NCBI GenBank assembly: GCA_947624255.1
Contig: CANQJO010000014.1
Span: forward strand, 1 to 46,795
Length of the DNA: 46,795 nucleotides
Source of the DNA: an uncultured Ruminococcus sp.
Lineage (GTDB): Bacteria > Bacillota > Clostridia > Oscillospirales > Ruminococcaceae
Reading direction: 5' to 3'
Shown here: piece after piece, positions 16,356 to 24,753 of the stretch
Layout of the letters: every line of letters starts with the position of its first letter
Position numbering within the stretch: the first letter of the stretch is position 1
The notes under the pieces: model-generated
Database searches by the model: none
Seen by the model: only the letters and a program-made list of their open reading frames with translations
Told to the model about the DNA's origin: nothing
Program-made: the position numbers and the translations under genes

Positions 16356-16475
16356 TTATTCCTCTGATTCTCTGTGTTTTCTGCGCTTGAAGTACAACAC
16401 GGCATACAGCACTATTGCACCGACTGTCAATACCGTACCATAGAACCGGTTCAGAAATATTGGGTGCAGCGTCAC
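16356..16475 (-). CDS. Possible 39-residue membrane peptide after purL
   Basis: After the purL stop, a GTG-initiated frame encodes one hydrophobic segment (FYGTVLTVGAIVLYAVLYF) and a basic tail (KRRKHRESEE). This is the shape of a single-pass membrane peptide or of the C-terminal tail of a lost cell-surface protein. No ribosome site precedes the GTG, and no family is recognised. It may be a remnant or chance. Confidence 0.25.
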   Translation of the reverse strand: MTLHPIFLNRFYGTVLTVGAIVLYAVLYFKRRKHRESEE

Positions 16476-16491
16476 GCTGCCGGAACAGCTA

Positions 16492-19400
16492 TCACTTGAA
16501 GTATGCAACACCGCTTCTGAATATTTTCTGATCTTTTTCGCCGGGAACATTTTTGCCGATATTCGTTCCCATACGCTCAGAGTGTCCCATTTTTCCAAGA
16601 ACTCTTCCGTCGGGAGAGGTGATGCCCTCAACAGCCTCCATTGATGTATTCGGATTGTATCTGATATCCATAGTAGGTGCGCCGGTGAGATCAACGTACT
16701 GTGTAGCGATCTGTCCGTTGTTGGCAAGCCGCTGAAGCAGACTCAGCGGAGCAACGAATCTGCCCTCACCGTGAGAGATCGGTATAGTGTGGATATCTCC
16801 TACCTCGCAGCCGTAGAGCCACGGAGATTTGTTTGAGGCAATCCTTGTGCTCACCATCATGGATTGATGGCGGGCTATGGTGTTGAATGTCAGAGTAGGC
16901 GAATCTTCAGTCATGTCAACTATCTCACCGAATGGGACGAGTCCGAGCTTAATGAGTGCTTGGAAACCGTTGCAGATGCCAAGCATAAGACCGTCCCTGC
17001 TTTTCAGAAGGTCGTGAACAGCATCCTTTATTTTCGGATTGCGGAAGAAGGCAGTGATAAATTTTCCGCTTCCTTCCGGTTCATCGCCGCCGCTGAATCC
17101 GCCGGGGATCATAATGATCTGAGAGCGCCGTATCGCTCTTTCAAAGCAGTTTACTGATTCCTCGATATCTCCTGCCGAGAGATTCCGTATAACGATCGTT
17201 TCGGTCTTTGCACCTTCCTTTTCAAAGGCACGTGCGGTGTCGTACTCGCAGTTTGTACCGGGGAATACAGGAATGAGGACCCTCGGCTGAGCGGCTTTTA
17301 TCGAAGCTGAGAGCTTCATTCTGTTGGTGAATGAATATGTCTCCGGAGTTGCATTGGTGGTCTTTATCCTGCATGGGAACACGGGCTCAAGCTTGTTCTC
17401 CCATACCCTTTGGAGACTGTCAAGACCAATGGTATAGTCAATTGCAATGATCTTATAGTCGGAGGTAGTTTTACCTATGACATTTTCTCCTCTTACAGCA
17501 TCGCCATTGAGTTCGATAATGAATGAGCCGCAGCATGGACGGAAGAGCTGCTTTCCGGTAAGGCGAACGGTAAACTCAAAGCCCAGCTTGTTGCCGAAGC
17601 ACATTTTTGCTATACCCTCGGCAACACCGCCATATCCGACTGTCCACACAGCGTTGGCACGTCCGGCAGAAATAATGCTCTCGACCTGATCGAAGCATTT
17701 TTTGATGCTGCTGAAATCGGGCATACCGTTCTTGTCGTATTTCGGCTCTATGAGTATAACGGTGCTTTTGGAAGATTTGAATTCTGTAGATACTATTTTG
17801 TCAGCAGGAGCAGTAGATACGGCAAAAGAGACAAGTGTGGGCGGCACATCTATATTCTCAAATGTGCCTGACATGGAGTCCTTTCCGCCGATCGAAGCAC
17901 AGCCCATTTCAAGCTGCGCCTTGAATGCTCCGAGAAGGGCAGCCATAGGTTTTCCCCAGCGTCTTGAGTCATTCTGTGTGCGCTCGAAATATTCCTGAAA
18001 AGTCAGCCAACACTTTTTATATGAACCGCCGGCGGCAACGACCTTTGCGATCGACTCAACAACAGCCATAGCAGCGCCGTGGTACGGACTTTTCTCTGAT
18101 ATATCGGGATTATATCCCCAGCCCATAAGAGAGCAGGTATTAGTCTCACCGTGGAGTACGGGGATCTTGGCAGCCATAGCCTGAGACGGAGTCAGCTGAT
18201 AAACTCCGCCGAACGGCATGAGGACTGTTCCTGCGCCGATAGTTGAATCAAATTTTTCAACAAGACCTTTCTGTGAGCATACGTTGAGGTTTGACATCAG
18301 CTCTGTCCATGAATCGGGTGAGTCTGAGATCTCCTCGCTGTCAGCTCCGGCAGGCTCTTCTATTTCAATATCCGTGAATTTAGGTGCGCCGTTGGAGCTC
18401 AGAAACTCACGGGAGAGGTCAACGATAGTGCTGCCGTTCCAGACCATTTTGAGTCTCGGTTCTTCAACAACATTTGCAACGACTGTAGCCTCGAGGTTTT
18501 CTCTTGCTGCCGCAGCCATGAACCTGTCAATATCCTCCGGAGCGATGACAACTGCCATTCTTTCCTGTGATTCTGAAATAGCTATCTCTGTGCCGTCAAG
18601 ACCATCATATTTTTTGGGAACGGCGTTCAGATCAATCACAAGACCATCGGTAAGCTCGCCGATAGCTACAGAGACACCGCCTGCTCCGAAGTCATTGCAG
18701 CGCTTTATCATTTGTGTGACTTCAGGATCACGGAAAAGTCTCTGGAGCTTTCTCTCTTCGGGAGGATTTCCTTTCTGCACCTCTGCACCGCAGTGCTCCA
18801 GCGATTCAAGAGTGTGGGATTTTGATGAGCCTGTAGCTCCGCCGCAGCCGTCTCGTCCTGTTTTTCCTCCTAAAAGAACAACAACATCGCCGGGAACGGG
18901 AGCTTCACGTCTGATATTAGAGGCGGGAGCAGCTCCGAGAACAGCACCGATCTCCAATCTTTTAGCCACATATCCGGGATGATACACCTCTGCCACGTGA
19001 CCTGTGGCAAGACCGATCTGGTTGCCGTAGGAGCTGTAGCCGTTTGCTGCACCGACTGTGATCTTTCTCTGAGGGAGCTTTCCGAGAATGGTGTCCTCTA
19101 CGGGAACAAGAGGGTTTGCTGCTCCGGTGACACGCATTGCCTGATATACATAGGAGCGTCCCGAAAGAGGATCTCGTATAGCACCGCCAAGACAGGTAGC
19201 TGCGCCGCCGAAAGGCTCTATCTCAGTGGGGTGATTGTGAGTTTCATTCTTGAACATGAGTATCCAATCTTCAAGCCTGCCGTCGATATCGACTTTTATT
19301 TTTACAGAGCAAGCGTTGATCTCCTCACTCTCGTCAAGATCGGGAAGAAGGCCGTCGGCCTTGAGCTTTTTAGCTGCAAGAGTGCCGATATCCATGAGAG

Positions 19401-20196
19401 TTACCGGCTTGTCCGATCTGCCCAGCTCTTCACGGACGTTCAGGTACATATCGTAAGTGTCTTTTATGTAGGGAGTCTTTATGTCAACATTTTTAATATT
19501 TGTAAGGAATGTTGTATGACGGCAATGATCGGACCAGTATGTATCTATCATGCGGATCTCAGTGATCGTAGGATTGCGTTTTTCCGTGTTGCGGAAGTAA
19601 TCCTGACAGAACCTTATATCGTCATAATCCATTGCAAGTCCGAACTGATCCACAAAGGCATGAAGTCCGATCGCATTGAGTTGTGTGAATCCCTCCAGCT
19701 CCTCCACATTTGTCGGGATATCATAGCTTGTATCAAGTGATTTTACTTTTTCAAGTGAAGCCTCACGGCTTTCAACGGGATTTATGATATATGATTTAAT
19801 TTTTGCAAATTCCTGATCGGTGAGATGACCGGAGATAATATATATATGGGCATTTCTCACACGGCAGCGCTCTCCCTGACGGAGTATCTGTATACACTGC
19901 TCGCAGCTATCGGCACGCTGATCGAACTGACCGGGAAGAAATTCAACAGCAAATATCCTTTCTCCTTCATTAAGGGCAGGCAGCTCATCGTATACCGTAT
20001 CAACGGCAGGCTCAGAAAAGACGGTATCCACGGCGGCTTTGAAGTCCTCCTCGGAAAGCTTATCTGCGTCGTACCTGTTGAGTATCCTTACTCCTGTGAT
20101 GTTGAGGCGCAGAGCGGTGCGTATATCGTTGAGCAAGGACTGTGCTTCAACGGCAAATTCCGGTTTTTTTTCGGCATAGACTCTGAATACGGACAT
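16492..20196 (-). CDS. purL: Phosphoribosylformylglycinamidine synthase, long form
   Basis: This converts FGAR, glutamine and ATP to FGAM in purine synthesis. At 1234 residues it is the large single-chain form (synthetase plus glutaminase), unlike the PurL-PurQ-PurS complex of Bacillus. Visible blocks: RMIDTYWSDHCRHTTF near residue 205, KNETHNHPTEIEPFGGAAT near 300, the glycine-rich VLLGGKTGRDGCGGATGSS near 420, FGAGGVSVAIGEL near 485, and GGKDSMSGTF near 760. The C-terminal glutaminase domain has PGGFSGGDE, LGICNGFQAL with the nucleophilic Cys near 1085, and ISHGEGRF with the catalytic His. ATG 20196 is chosen because GGAGATCAAT precedes it. mtaB lies 58 bases upstream on the same strand and probably shares the promoter. 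Confidence 0.95.
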   Translation of the reverse strand: MSVFRVYAEKKPEFAVEAQSLLNDIRTALRLNITGVRILNRYDADKLSEEDFKAAVDTVFSEPAVDTVYDELPALNEGERIFAVEFLPGQFDQRADSCEQCIQILRQGERCRVRNAHIYIISGHLTDQEFAKIKSYIINPVESREASLEKVKSLDTSYDIPTNVEELEGFTQLNAIGLHAFVDQFGLAMDYDDIRFCQDYFRNTEKRNPTITEIRMIDTYWSDHCRHTTFLTNIKNVDIKTPYIKDTYDMYLNVREELGRSDKPVTLMDIGTLAAKKLKADGLLPDLDESEEINACSVKIKVDIDGRLEDWILMFKNETHNHPTEIEPFGGAATCLGGAIRDPLSGRSYVYQAMRVTGAANPLVPVEDTILGKLPQRKITVGAANGYSSYGNQIGLATGHVAEVYHPGYVAKRLEIGAVLGAAPASNIRREAPVPGDVVVLLGGKTGRDGCGGATGSSKSHTLESLEHCGAEVQKGNPPEERKLQRLFRDPEVTQMIKRCNDFGAGGVSVAIGELTDGLVIDLNAVPKKYDGLDGTEIAISESQERMAVVIAPEDIDRFMAAAARENLEATVVANVVEEPRLKMVWNGSTIVDLSREFLSSNGAPKFTDIEIEEPAGADSEEISDSPDSWTELMSNLNVCSQKGLVEKFDSTIGAGTVLMPFGGVYQLTPSQAMAAKIPVLHGETNTCSLMGWGYNPDISEKSPYHGAAMAVVESIAKVVAAGGSYKKCWLTFQEYFERTQNDSRRWGKPMAALLGAFKAQLEMGCASIGGKDSMSGTFENIDVPPTLVSFAVSTAPADKIVSTEFKSSKSTVILIEPKYDKNGMPDFSSIKKCFDQVESIISAGRANAVWTVGYGGVAEGIAKMCFGNKLGFEFTVRLTGKQLFRPCCGSFIIELNGDAVRGENVIGKTTSDYKIIAIDYTIGLDSLQRVWENKLEPVFPCRIKTTNATPETYSFTNRMKLSASIKAAQPRVLIPVFPGTNCEYDTARAFEKEGAKTETIVIRNLSAGDIEESVNCFERAIRRSQIIMIPGGFSGGDEPEGSGKFITAFFRNPKIKDAVHDLLKSRDGLMLGICNGFQALIKLGLVPFGEIVDMTEDSPTLTFNTIARHQSMMVSTRIASNKSPWLYGCEVGDIHTIPISHGEGRFVAPLSLLQRLANNGQIATQYVDLTGAPTMDIRYNPNTSMEAVEGITSPDGRVLGKMGHSERMGTNIGKNVPGEKDQKIFRSGVAYFK

Positions 20197-20254
20197 ATTG
20201 ATCTCCATTCTCCGCAAAGTAAGTTTCAGAACTTGTTTCTATGAGAACAGGTTC

Positions 20255-21586
20255 TCAGTTGACTGGAGAGATTGCGGACGTCTCCATTCCTCTGCTGATG
20301 CTTCCAAGGCAGCAGTCAGCAAGGCTCTCTTCTATTGTAACACAAAAAATCATATTTCGCAAACTTTTTTCAGAATTTTTTCGTGAAATTTTTATTAAGG
20401 TGTAATCGGGCGCATATCCGTGGTGATATTCGAGAGAGTTTTCACGTTCAAACAGGACCGGTACAGTTTTTCCCACAAGCGATCTCAGATATTTTTCCCT
20501 GCATCTGCCGGCAGCCTCCGTCATTTCGTGCCATCTCAGGGATTTTATTCCTTCCGTGATCTGAGGGCTCATGAGATCGGCAGCAGTACCATGTCTTCGT
20601 GAATACCTGAAAACGTGTACCTTTGCGAAGCCGATCTTTTCCACGAAGCTGACGGACTCCCTGTGGTCAACCTCGGTCTCTCCGGGAAAGCCGACCATCA
20701 CATCGGTTGTGATAGAGCAATCCGGAAAAATCTGACGCATTTTTTCTGTGACAGAAAGATAATCCTCAGCAGAGTATCTTCGGTTCATTGCTTTGAGAGT
20801 TTTTGAACAGCCGCTTTGAAGAGACAGATGAAACTGCGGACACAGTCCCGGAACGGCGGCAAGACGCTCTATCAGTGAGTCAGTCATCCTCTCCGGCTCA
20901 AGAGAGCCGAGCCGTACACGTTTAATGCCCTCTTCTGCACAGATTGCGGCAGCATCGGCAAGGTCACAGCCGCAGTCATCATAGAACGCAAGATTTATGC
21001 CGGTGAGAACTATCTCCTTTTTGCCGGAGGCAGCAATTTCACGGACTTCATCTCTCAGGCTGACAAGACTTTTGGAGCGGCATCTCCCACGGGCAAAGGG
21101 AATAATACAGTATGAGCAGAACATATTGCAGCCGTCCTGTATTTTCACAAAGGCACGTGTATTATCGTCGAAGCGTGAGCATTTCAGAGGCTCAAAAATA
21201 TCATCAGGAGAATATTCTCCCACCAGCATAAGGCGTTTTCTGTCGTTGAGACACTGCATAACAAGCTCCGGAACACGTCTGCGGTCTTTTGTTCCTATGA
21301 TGATATCGGCTTCGGTGAGCTTTTCAGCCTCTGCCTTGTTAGCCTGCGGATAGCAGCCTGTGAGAGCGATAACAGCATCTGGGAGCGCTGAACGTGTTTT
21401 TCTGAGGGCAGCAAGAACTCTGCTGTCACCGGAGGAGGTAACGGTGCATGAGTTGATTATCACGGCATCCGCAGAATCCGGAGTAGGGGAGATCTCCCAA
21501 CCCGATCCGCGGAATAGAGATTTCATGCATTCTGTTTCATAATGGTTGACCTTGCAGCCGAATGTAATAAAAAAAGCTCTGTACAT
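20255..21586 (-). CDS. mtaB: tRNA t6A37 methylthiotransferase
   Basis: MtaB is a radical-SAM enzyme that adds a methylthio group to t6A at position 37 of tRNAs reading ANN codons. The 443-residue protein has an N-terminal methylthiotransferase domain with three cluster cysteines (TFGCKVN, NSCTV, LTGCYPQ), a radical-SAM motif CNMFCSYCIIPFARG near residue 150, EIVLTGINLA, and a C-terminal TRAM-like region around residue 370. Start and length fit MtaB (YqeV) better than MiaB or RimO: the cluster motif is CNMFCSYC and the N-terminus reads FFITFGCKVNHYETE. It has its own promoter and is followed by purL. Confidence 0.9.
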   Translation of the reverse strand: MYRAFFITFGCKVNHYETECMKSLFRGSGWEISPTPDSADAVIINSCTVTSSGDSRVLAALRKTRSALPDAVIALTGCYPQANKAEAEKLTEADIIIGTKDRRRVPELVMQCLNDRKRLMLVGEYSPDDIFEPLKCSRFDDNTRAFVKIQDGCNMFCSYCIIPFARGRCRSKSLVSLRDEVREIAASGKKEIVLTGINLAFYDDCGCDLADAAAICAEEGIKRVRLGSLEPERMTDSLIERLAAVPGLCPQFHLSLQSGCSKTLKAMNRRYSAEDYLSVTEKMRQIFPDCSITTDVMVGFPGETEVDHRESVSFVEKIGFAKVHVFRYSRRHGTAADLMSPQITEGIKSLRWHEMTEAAGRCREKYLRSLVGKTVPVLFERENSLEYHHGYAPDYTLIKISRKNSEKSLRNMIFCVTIEESLADCCLGSISRGMETSAISPVN

Positions 21587-21670
21587 AATTCACCTATCAA
21601 ATAATTTTCATATTTCTATCATGTAGATTTTGCACAATTATCACCATATCTAATTGTGTACTATAAACAA

Positions 21671-21699
21671 TTTATAATCTCTCAACAAAAAGTTGTCAA
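21671..21699 (-). promoter_or_regulatory. Promoter of mtaB-purL
   Basis: On the minus strand: TTGACA (21699-21694), 17 bases, TATAAA (21676-21671), about 85 bases before the mtaB start. Confidence 0.7.
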
Positions 21700-21746
21700 C
21701 TACAGACAGTCAATTATGCCAAACTGACGAATTTACGCAAAATGCC

Positions 21747-21775
21747 TTGACAATGAGACTTTTTAATGCTATTAT
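21747..21775 (+). promoter_or_regulatory. Promoter of the HPr-like gene
   Basis: TTGACA (21747-21752), 17 bases, TATTAT (21770-21775). The leader before ATG 21870 is about 90 bases. Confidence 0.7.
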
Positions 21776-21869
21776 AGAGATGCGGTCAGGGAAAGGATCG
21801 CATAGAAAAGAAATAAACAAGGAAAAAACGAACATCCACTCGATCGTACCTGAATAGGAGGTAGGAAGT

Positions 21870-22100
21870 ATGACAAAAACAACAGTTTTTTTGCAGGCCA
21901 TCAATGATGTAAAGGAATTTGTCAAGATCGTTATGAAGTATGAATTTGACATTGACCTTGTATCCGGAAGATATGCCGTAGATGCAAAATCCATCATGGG
22001 TATCTTCAGCCTCGACCTTTCAAAGCCGATACAGCTGAATGTACATACCGATGATGCTGAGGAATTCTTAAAAGAGATCGACAAATTCATTGTTAAGTGA
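21870..22100 (+). CDS. HPr-like protein lacking the active-site histidine
   Basis: The 76-residue protein aligns along its length with HPr, the PTS phosphocarrier. The region around the regulatory serine is kept (DAKSIMGIFSLDL, Ser41 here, corresponding to Ser46 of Bacillus HPr in LKSIMGVMSLGI). The HARPA segment with His15, which accepts phosphate from enzyme I, is replaced by INDVKEF, so sugar phosphotransfer is impossible. This resembles Crh, the Bacillus paralogue that keeps only the regulatory serine and serves carbon catabolite repression; that role is an inference. A strong promoter, AGGAGG and its own terminator indicate a monocistronic, well-expressed gene. Confidence 0.8.
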   Translation: MTKTTVFLQAINDVKEFVKIVMKYEFDIDLVSGRYAVDAKSIMGIFSLDLSKPIQLNVHTDDAEEFLKEIDKFIVK

Positions 22101-22123
22101 TTTTGTCTGCATAGACGTACGAG

Positions 22124-22158
22124 AAATGCTTCCCTGATCGGGAGGCATTTTATTTTTG
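22124..22158 (+). terminator. Terminator of the HPr-like gene
   Basis: AAATGCTTCCC-TGATC-GGGAGGCATTT (one T-G pair) followed by TATTTTT, 24 bases after the stop codon. Confidence 0.85.
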
Positions 22159-22235
22159 TAAAAAACGGTGTAGATTTTTGTTATTGACAGCATTTTTTCG
22201 TCAGAATATGCGGCAGCATGGAACAGTGCGGCTGA

Positions 22236-22859
22236 TCAGTCCCGGTCTTTGCGGTTTAATTTGTGAGTGAGACGGCGTATGGGATCTTTAACCTGAATTT
22301 TTCTGAAATAATGCAGCAGAATATCCTGATTACAGCCGACATCAGTCAGGCTTTTGTAGAAATTCTTGAACTCCTTGACAGTAATTCCTGCGTGAGTTTT
22401 CAGCTCTATATCCTTGTCAGTGAACACGACCGCTCCCATGACCGGAACGTTATCAAAGCCGCCCTTTTTCAGATGATGAGTGACGTTATCCATATGCGTT
22501 TTGTTCTGGAGCAGCGGATTATACAGCTTGTACGTATTTGAGCCTATCTGATGTGTAAGATTTTTTCCCGATCCGGAGACGGTTCCCGAAATGCCCTTTG
22601 TTTCAACTACAAGCACACCGAATCTTCCGAAAACAAGATGGTCTATCTCGCAGGTTTTGCCATAGAGCGGAAGGTAAACGTTGTTCATTATTCTGACTTT
22701 ATCATCTTTGCCGAGCTTTTTGATCACCTTTGCCATTTTTCGTTCGGCAGATCGTCCTTTACGTTTTCCTTTGCTGAAATACGATGCTAAAAAGAGACAA
22801 ACTCCTGTCAGTATTATAATTCCGGAGATCACCGATATCACAATAGTTTTTGTTTCCAT
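22236..22859 (-). CDS. NERD-domain protein with N-terminal membrane anchor
   Basis: The 207-residue protein has one membrane segment (about residues 7-28, IVISVISGIIILTGVCLFLA), a basic stretch, and a NERD (nuclease-related) domain at about 35-150. Visible NERD signatures are NVYLPLYGKTCEIDHLVFG and FGVLVVETKGISG, which supply the acidic and Lys residues of the PD-(D/E)XK-like core. It probably faces the cytoplasm and acts on nucleic acid, but no substrate is established for this family. AGGAGAAAATT precedes the ATG. It stands alone on the minus strand between two plus-strand genes. Confidence 0.8.
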   Translation of the reverse strand: METKTIVISVISGIIILTGVCLFLASYFSKGKRKGRSAERKMAKVIKKLGKDDKVRIMNNVYLPLYGKTCEIDHLVFGRFGVLVVETKGISGTVSGSGKNLTHQIGSNTYKLYNPLLQNKTHMDNVTHHLKKGGFDNVPVMGAVVFTDKDIELKTHAGITVKEFKNFYKSLTDVGCNQDILLHYFRKIQVKDPIRRLTHKLNRKDRD

Positions 22860-22960
22860 AATTTTCTCCTCTCAACCTGAATAAAATTACAAAAGCAGGC
22901 TATAATATTTTCAGACGTCATGCAGGCGTCGCAAATCCCGAATAAAGAGGTGTTCTCAAT

Positions 22961-23185
22961 ATGTGGGACAAGATAGCTCTTATTCTTCTAATAATCGGAG
23001 GAATAAACTGGGGATTGGTCGGTATATTTGAATTTGACATGGTTGCATGGCTTTTTGGCGGCTCAGCCGGCCTTATCAGCCGAACTATCTACATTCTTGT
23101 GGCTATTTCGGCTGTATGGTGCATATCTCTTCTTTTCAGGAGAGACGAGGAGCTTGCATACGATACCTCATCATCAAACCGATAA
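22961..23185 (+). CDS. DUF378 membrane protein
   Basis: The 74-residue protein has two hydrophobic segments (about 5-25 and 35-60) and the DUF378 pattern IGGINWGLVGIFEFDMVAWLFG, then SRTIYILVAISAVW. The family is widespread in bacteria with no known role. ATG 22961 is preceded by GAGGTGTTCTC. A TATAAT at about 22901 could be its -10 element, without a good -35. Its end is followed by two hairpins. Confidence 0.8.
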   Translation: MWDKIALILLIIGGINWGLVGIFEFDMVAWLFGGSAGLISRTIYILVAISAVWCISLLFRRDEELAYDTSSSNR

Positions 23186-23230
23186 GATTCCAAACGCTCC
23201 TCAGATGCCGTAGGAGCGTCTACATAATGC

Positions 23231-23255
23231 TGTCCGACAGGCGGACGGCTTTTTT
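23231..23255 (+). terminator. Terminator after the DUF378 gene
   Basis: GTCCG-ACAGG-CGGAC followed by GGCTTTTTT. A second hairpin without T tract (ACGCTCCT/AGGAGCGT, about 23194-23219) lies just before it. Confidence 0.6.
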
Positions 23256-23261
23256 ATGCAA

Positions 23262-23285
23262 AAAGGGAGGTTGTATCCTCCCTTT
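23262..23285. terminator. Bidirectional terminator, end of rpsF-ssb-rpsR
   Basis: AAAGGGAGG-TTGTAT-CCTCCCTTT is a perfect 9-bp stem with A/T tracts on both sides, 53 bases beyond the rpsR stop. Confidence 0.75.
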
Positions 23286-23338
23286 ATTCCTGCGGATATA
23301 TATCACAGGCAATATATCGGACGCTTCGGGCGTTCGTT

Positions 23339-23581
23339 TTAATCGCTTACGTAAGGAAGCAGAGCGATGTGTCTTGCTCTCTTGATAGCAACTGTAAGCT
23401 CACGCTGGTGATATGCACAGGTGCCGGTAACACGTCTGGGAAGTATCTTAGCTCTTTCGGTCATGCACTTTCTGAGCTTTGCCAGATCCTTGTAGTCGAT
23501 CTTTTCTATCCTGTCAGCGCAGAACATACAAACCTTCTTGCGCGGCTTTTTTGAAGGACGTGCGCTTCTTTCCTTATCCAT
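23339..23581 (-). CDS. rpsR: Ribosomal protein bS18
   Basis: This is a component of the 30S platform that binds beside S6. The 80-residue protein has a basic N-terminus, then [18 protein letters not shown] and [28 protein letters not shown], the S18 signature. Two CxxC-like cysteines (CMFC, and a single later Cys) suggest a partly lost zinc site. AGGAGG precedes the ATG, and the gene follows ssb as usual (rpsF-ssb-rpsR). Confidence 0.97.
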   Translation of the reverse strand: MDKERSARPSKKPRKKVCMFCADRIEKIDYKDLAKLRKCMTERAKILPRRVTGTCAYHQRELTVAIKRARHIALLPYVSD

Positions 23582-23617
23582 GACATTTCCTCCTTTTCAT
23601 ATAAAGTAATGTACCGA

Positions 23618-24112
23618 TCAGAACGGTACGTCTCCATCGCTGAGGATCTCCTCGAAGTCGTTTATATTTCCGTAAGACATATTTTCGTTATTCTGAGCCG
23701 GCTGCTGTGGAGCAGTCTGCTGAGCAGACGGAGTCTGATAAGAATTTCCCTGAGACTGATAGCTGCCGCCGTTCGTTCCGGATTCTGATTTAGAGCCTGT
23801 GAACTCTACGTTATCGACATAGACCTCGGTAGTATAGTGAGTTATCTCAGGATGTGTCTTGTCCTGATAGCTTCCGGTCCTGAGAGTACCCTCCACCATT
23901 ATCATGCTGCCTTTTCTGAAATAACGATTGATAAATTCTGCTGTCTGTCTCCATGCTGTGCAGTTGATGAAATCTGCCTGTCTTTCGCCGGTATTTTTAT
24001 CGGCATAGTTTCTGTTGACGGCTACTCTTATCCTGCACGAGGAAACGCCGTTGGGGGTTTGTCTTAATTCAGGATCGGATGTAAGTCTTCCCATTAAAAA
24101 AACCTTATTCAT
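23618..24112 (-). CDS. ssb: Single-stranded DNA-binding protein
   Basis: Ssb coats single-stranded DNA during replication and repair. The 164-residue protein has an OB fold (about residues 1-105: MNKVFLMGRLTSDPELR, RQADFINCTAWRQTAEF, VEGTLRTGSYQD), a Gln/Asn/Ser-rich linker, and an acidic tip ending SDGDVPF that recruits partner proteins. ATG 24112 is chosen because AAAGGAGGCAGTT lies before it. It is the middle gene of the rpsF-ssb-rpsR operon. Confidence 0.96.
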   Translation of the reverse strand: MNKVFLMGRLTSDPELRQTPNGVSSCRIRVAVNRNYADKNTGERQADFINCTAWRQTAEFINRYFRKGSMIMVEGTLRTGSYQDKTHPEITHYTTEVYVDNVEFTGSKSESGTNGGSYQSQGNSYQTPSAQQTAPQQPAQNNENMSYGNINDFEEILSDGDVPF

Positions 24113-24187
24113 AACTGCCTCCTTTGACATGATGAAACATTTGTACGAAAATAACGAGATATATCTCTGCTGCAACCACTTCGGAAA

Positions 24188-24484
24188 TTACTCAATAACA
24201 GTAACAAGTGAGCGCAGAACTCCGTCAGAAATGTTGAGACGTCTTGAAAGCTCAGCCGGATAGTCGGGCTTTGAGCGGAAGGTATAGATCGCATAGAAGC
24301 CCTCGGTCTCGTCGTTGATAGGATAAGCGAGCTTGCGCTTGCCCCAATCTTCATTCACCTCAACAGCTTCGGCGTGTCTTTCGATCCTCTCCTTGAACTT
24401 CTCAACGAGAGCCTTCATGGGTTCTTCACCGTTTTTAAGGCTGAAGACTACCATTACTTCATACTTTGCGGATACCTTTGCCAT
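24188..24484 (-). CDS. rpsF: Ribosomal protein bS6
   Basis: S6 binds S18 and 16S rRNA in the 30S subunit platform. The 98-residue protein contains KYEVMVVFSLKNGE, DWGKRKLAYPINDETEGFY and PAELSRRLNISDGVLRSLV, the standard S6 pattern. ATG 24484 follows GGAGGTGTACAAT. The leader can fold into two hairpins and could bind the S6:S18 complex for feedback. Confidence 0.96.
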   Translation of the reverse strand: MAKVSAKYEVMVVFSLKNGEEPMKALVEKFKERIERHAEAVEVNEDWGKRKLAYPINDETEGFYAIYTFRSKPDYPAELSRRLNISDGVLRSLVTVIE

Positions 24485-24592
24485 ATTGTACACCTCCTTC
24501 TGGATATTGCCCGCAGCGAAATACGGGCAAGGATAACGAGCGCTTCGTGACTATACGGACGATGCGCTACAACTGTATTATTTTCACAATAC
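24485..24592 (-). promoter_or_regulatory. rpsF leader, candidate S6:S18-binding RNA
   Basis: The ~107-base leader folds by eye into a hairpin with stem AGCGC/GCGCT and inner stem TCGT/ACGA around a loop containing CCG, then a strong hairpin TTGCCCG...CGGGCAA just before the ribosome site. Autogenous rpsF leaders that bind S6:S18 through a CCG element are known in many bacteria. The match here is by position and general shape only. Confidence 0.4.
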
Positions 24593-24598
24593 TTGAAC

Positions 24599-24627
24599 AT
24601 TATATCATATTACGAAAATTTTGTCAA
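24599..24627 (-). promoter_or_regulatory. Consensus promoter of rpsF-ssb-rpsR
   Basis: On the minus strand: TTGACA (24627-24622), exactly 17 bases, TATAAT (24604-24599), a perfect sigma-A consensus. Confidence 0.85.
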
Positions 24628-24713
24628 GGAATTTTTTTGAAAAAATATAAATTTACAAATTTAACATTAAATCATGATCCTTCAAGGAAAAGAGTATATT
24701 CTGACGCTTAGGC

Positions 24714-24751
24714 ATAAAAAACCGGACCTCCGTGGAGATCCGGTAATTTTT
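24714..24751 (-). terminator. Terminator of gap
   Basis: ACCGGATCTCC and GGAGGTCCGGT (one mismatch) form the stem on the minus strand, followed by TTTTTT, directly after the gap stop codon. Confidence 0.85.
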
Positions 24752-24753
24752 GA

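Noticed and set aside
18218..18982. Long plus-strand frame inside purL (254 codons)
   Set aside because: It is antisense to purL, whose motifs are unmistakable; the composition (Ser/Pro-rich) is typical of a shadow frame.
20242..20257. GAGAAC-AG-GTTCTC palindrome at the end of mtaB as LexA/SOS operator
   Set aside because: The spacing of two bases differs from the Gram-positive SOS box (GAAC-N4-GTTC), and it lies at a gene end, not at a promoter.
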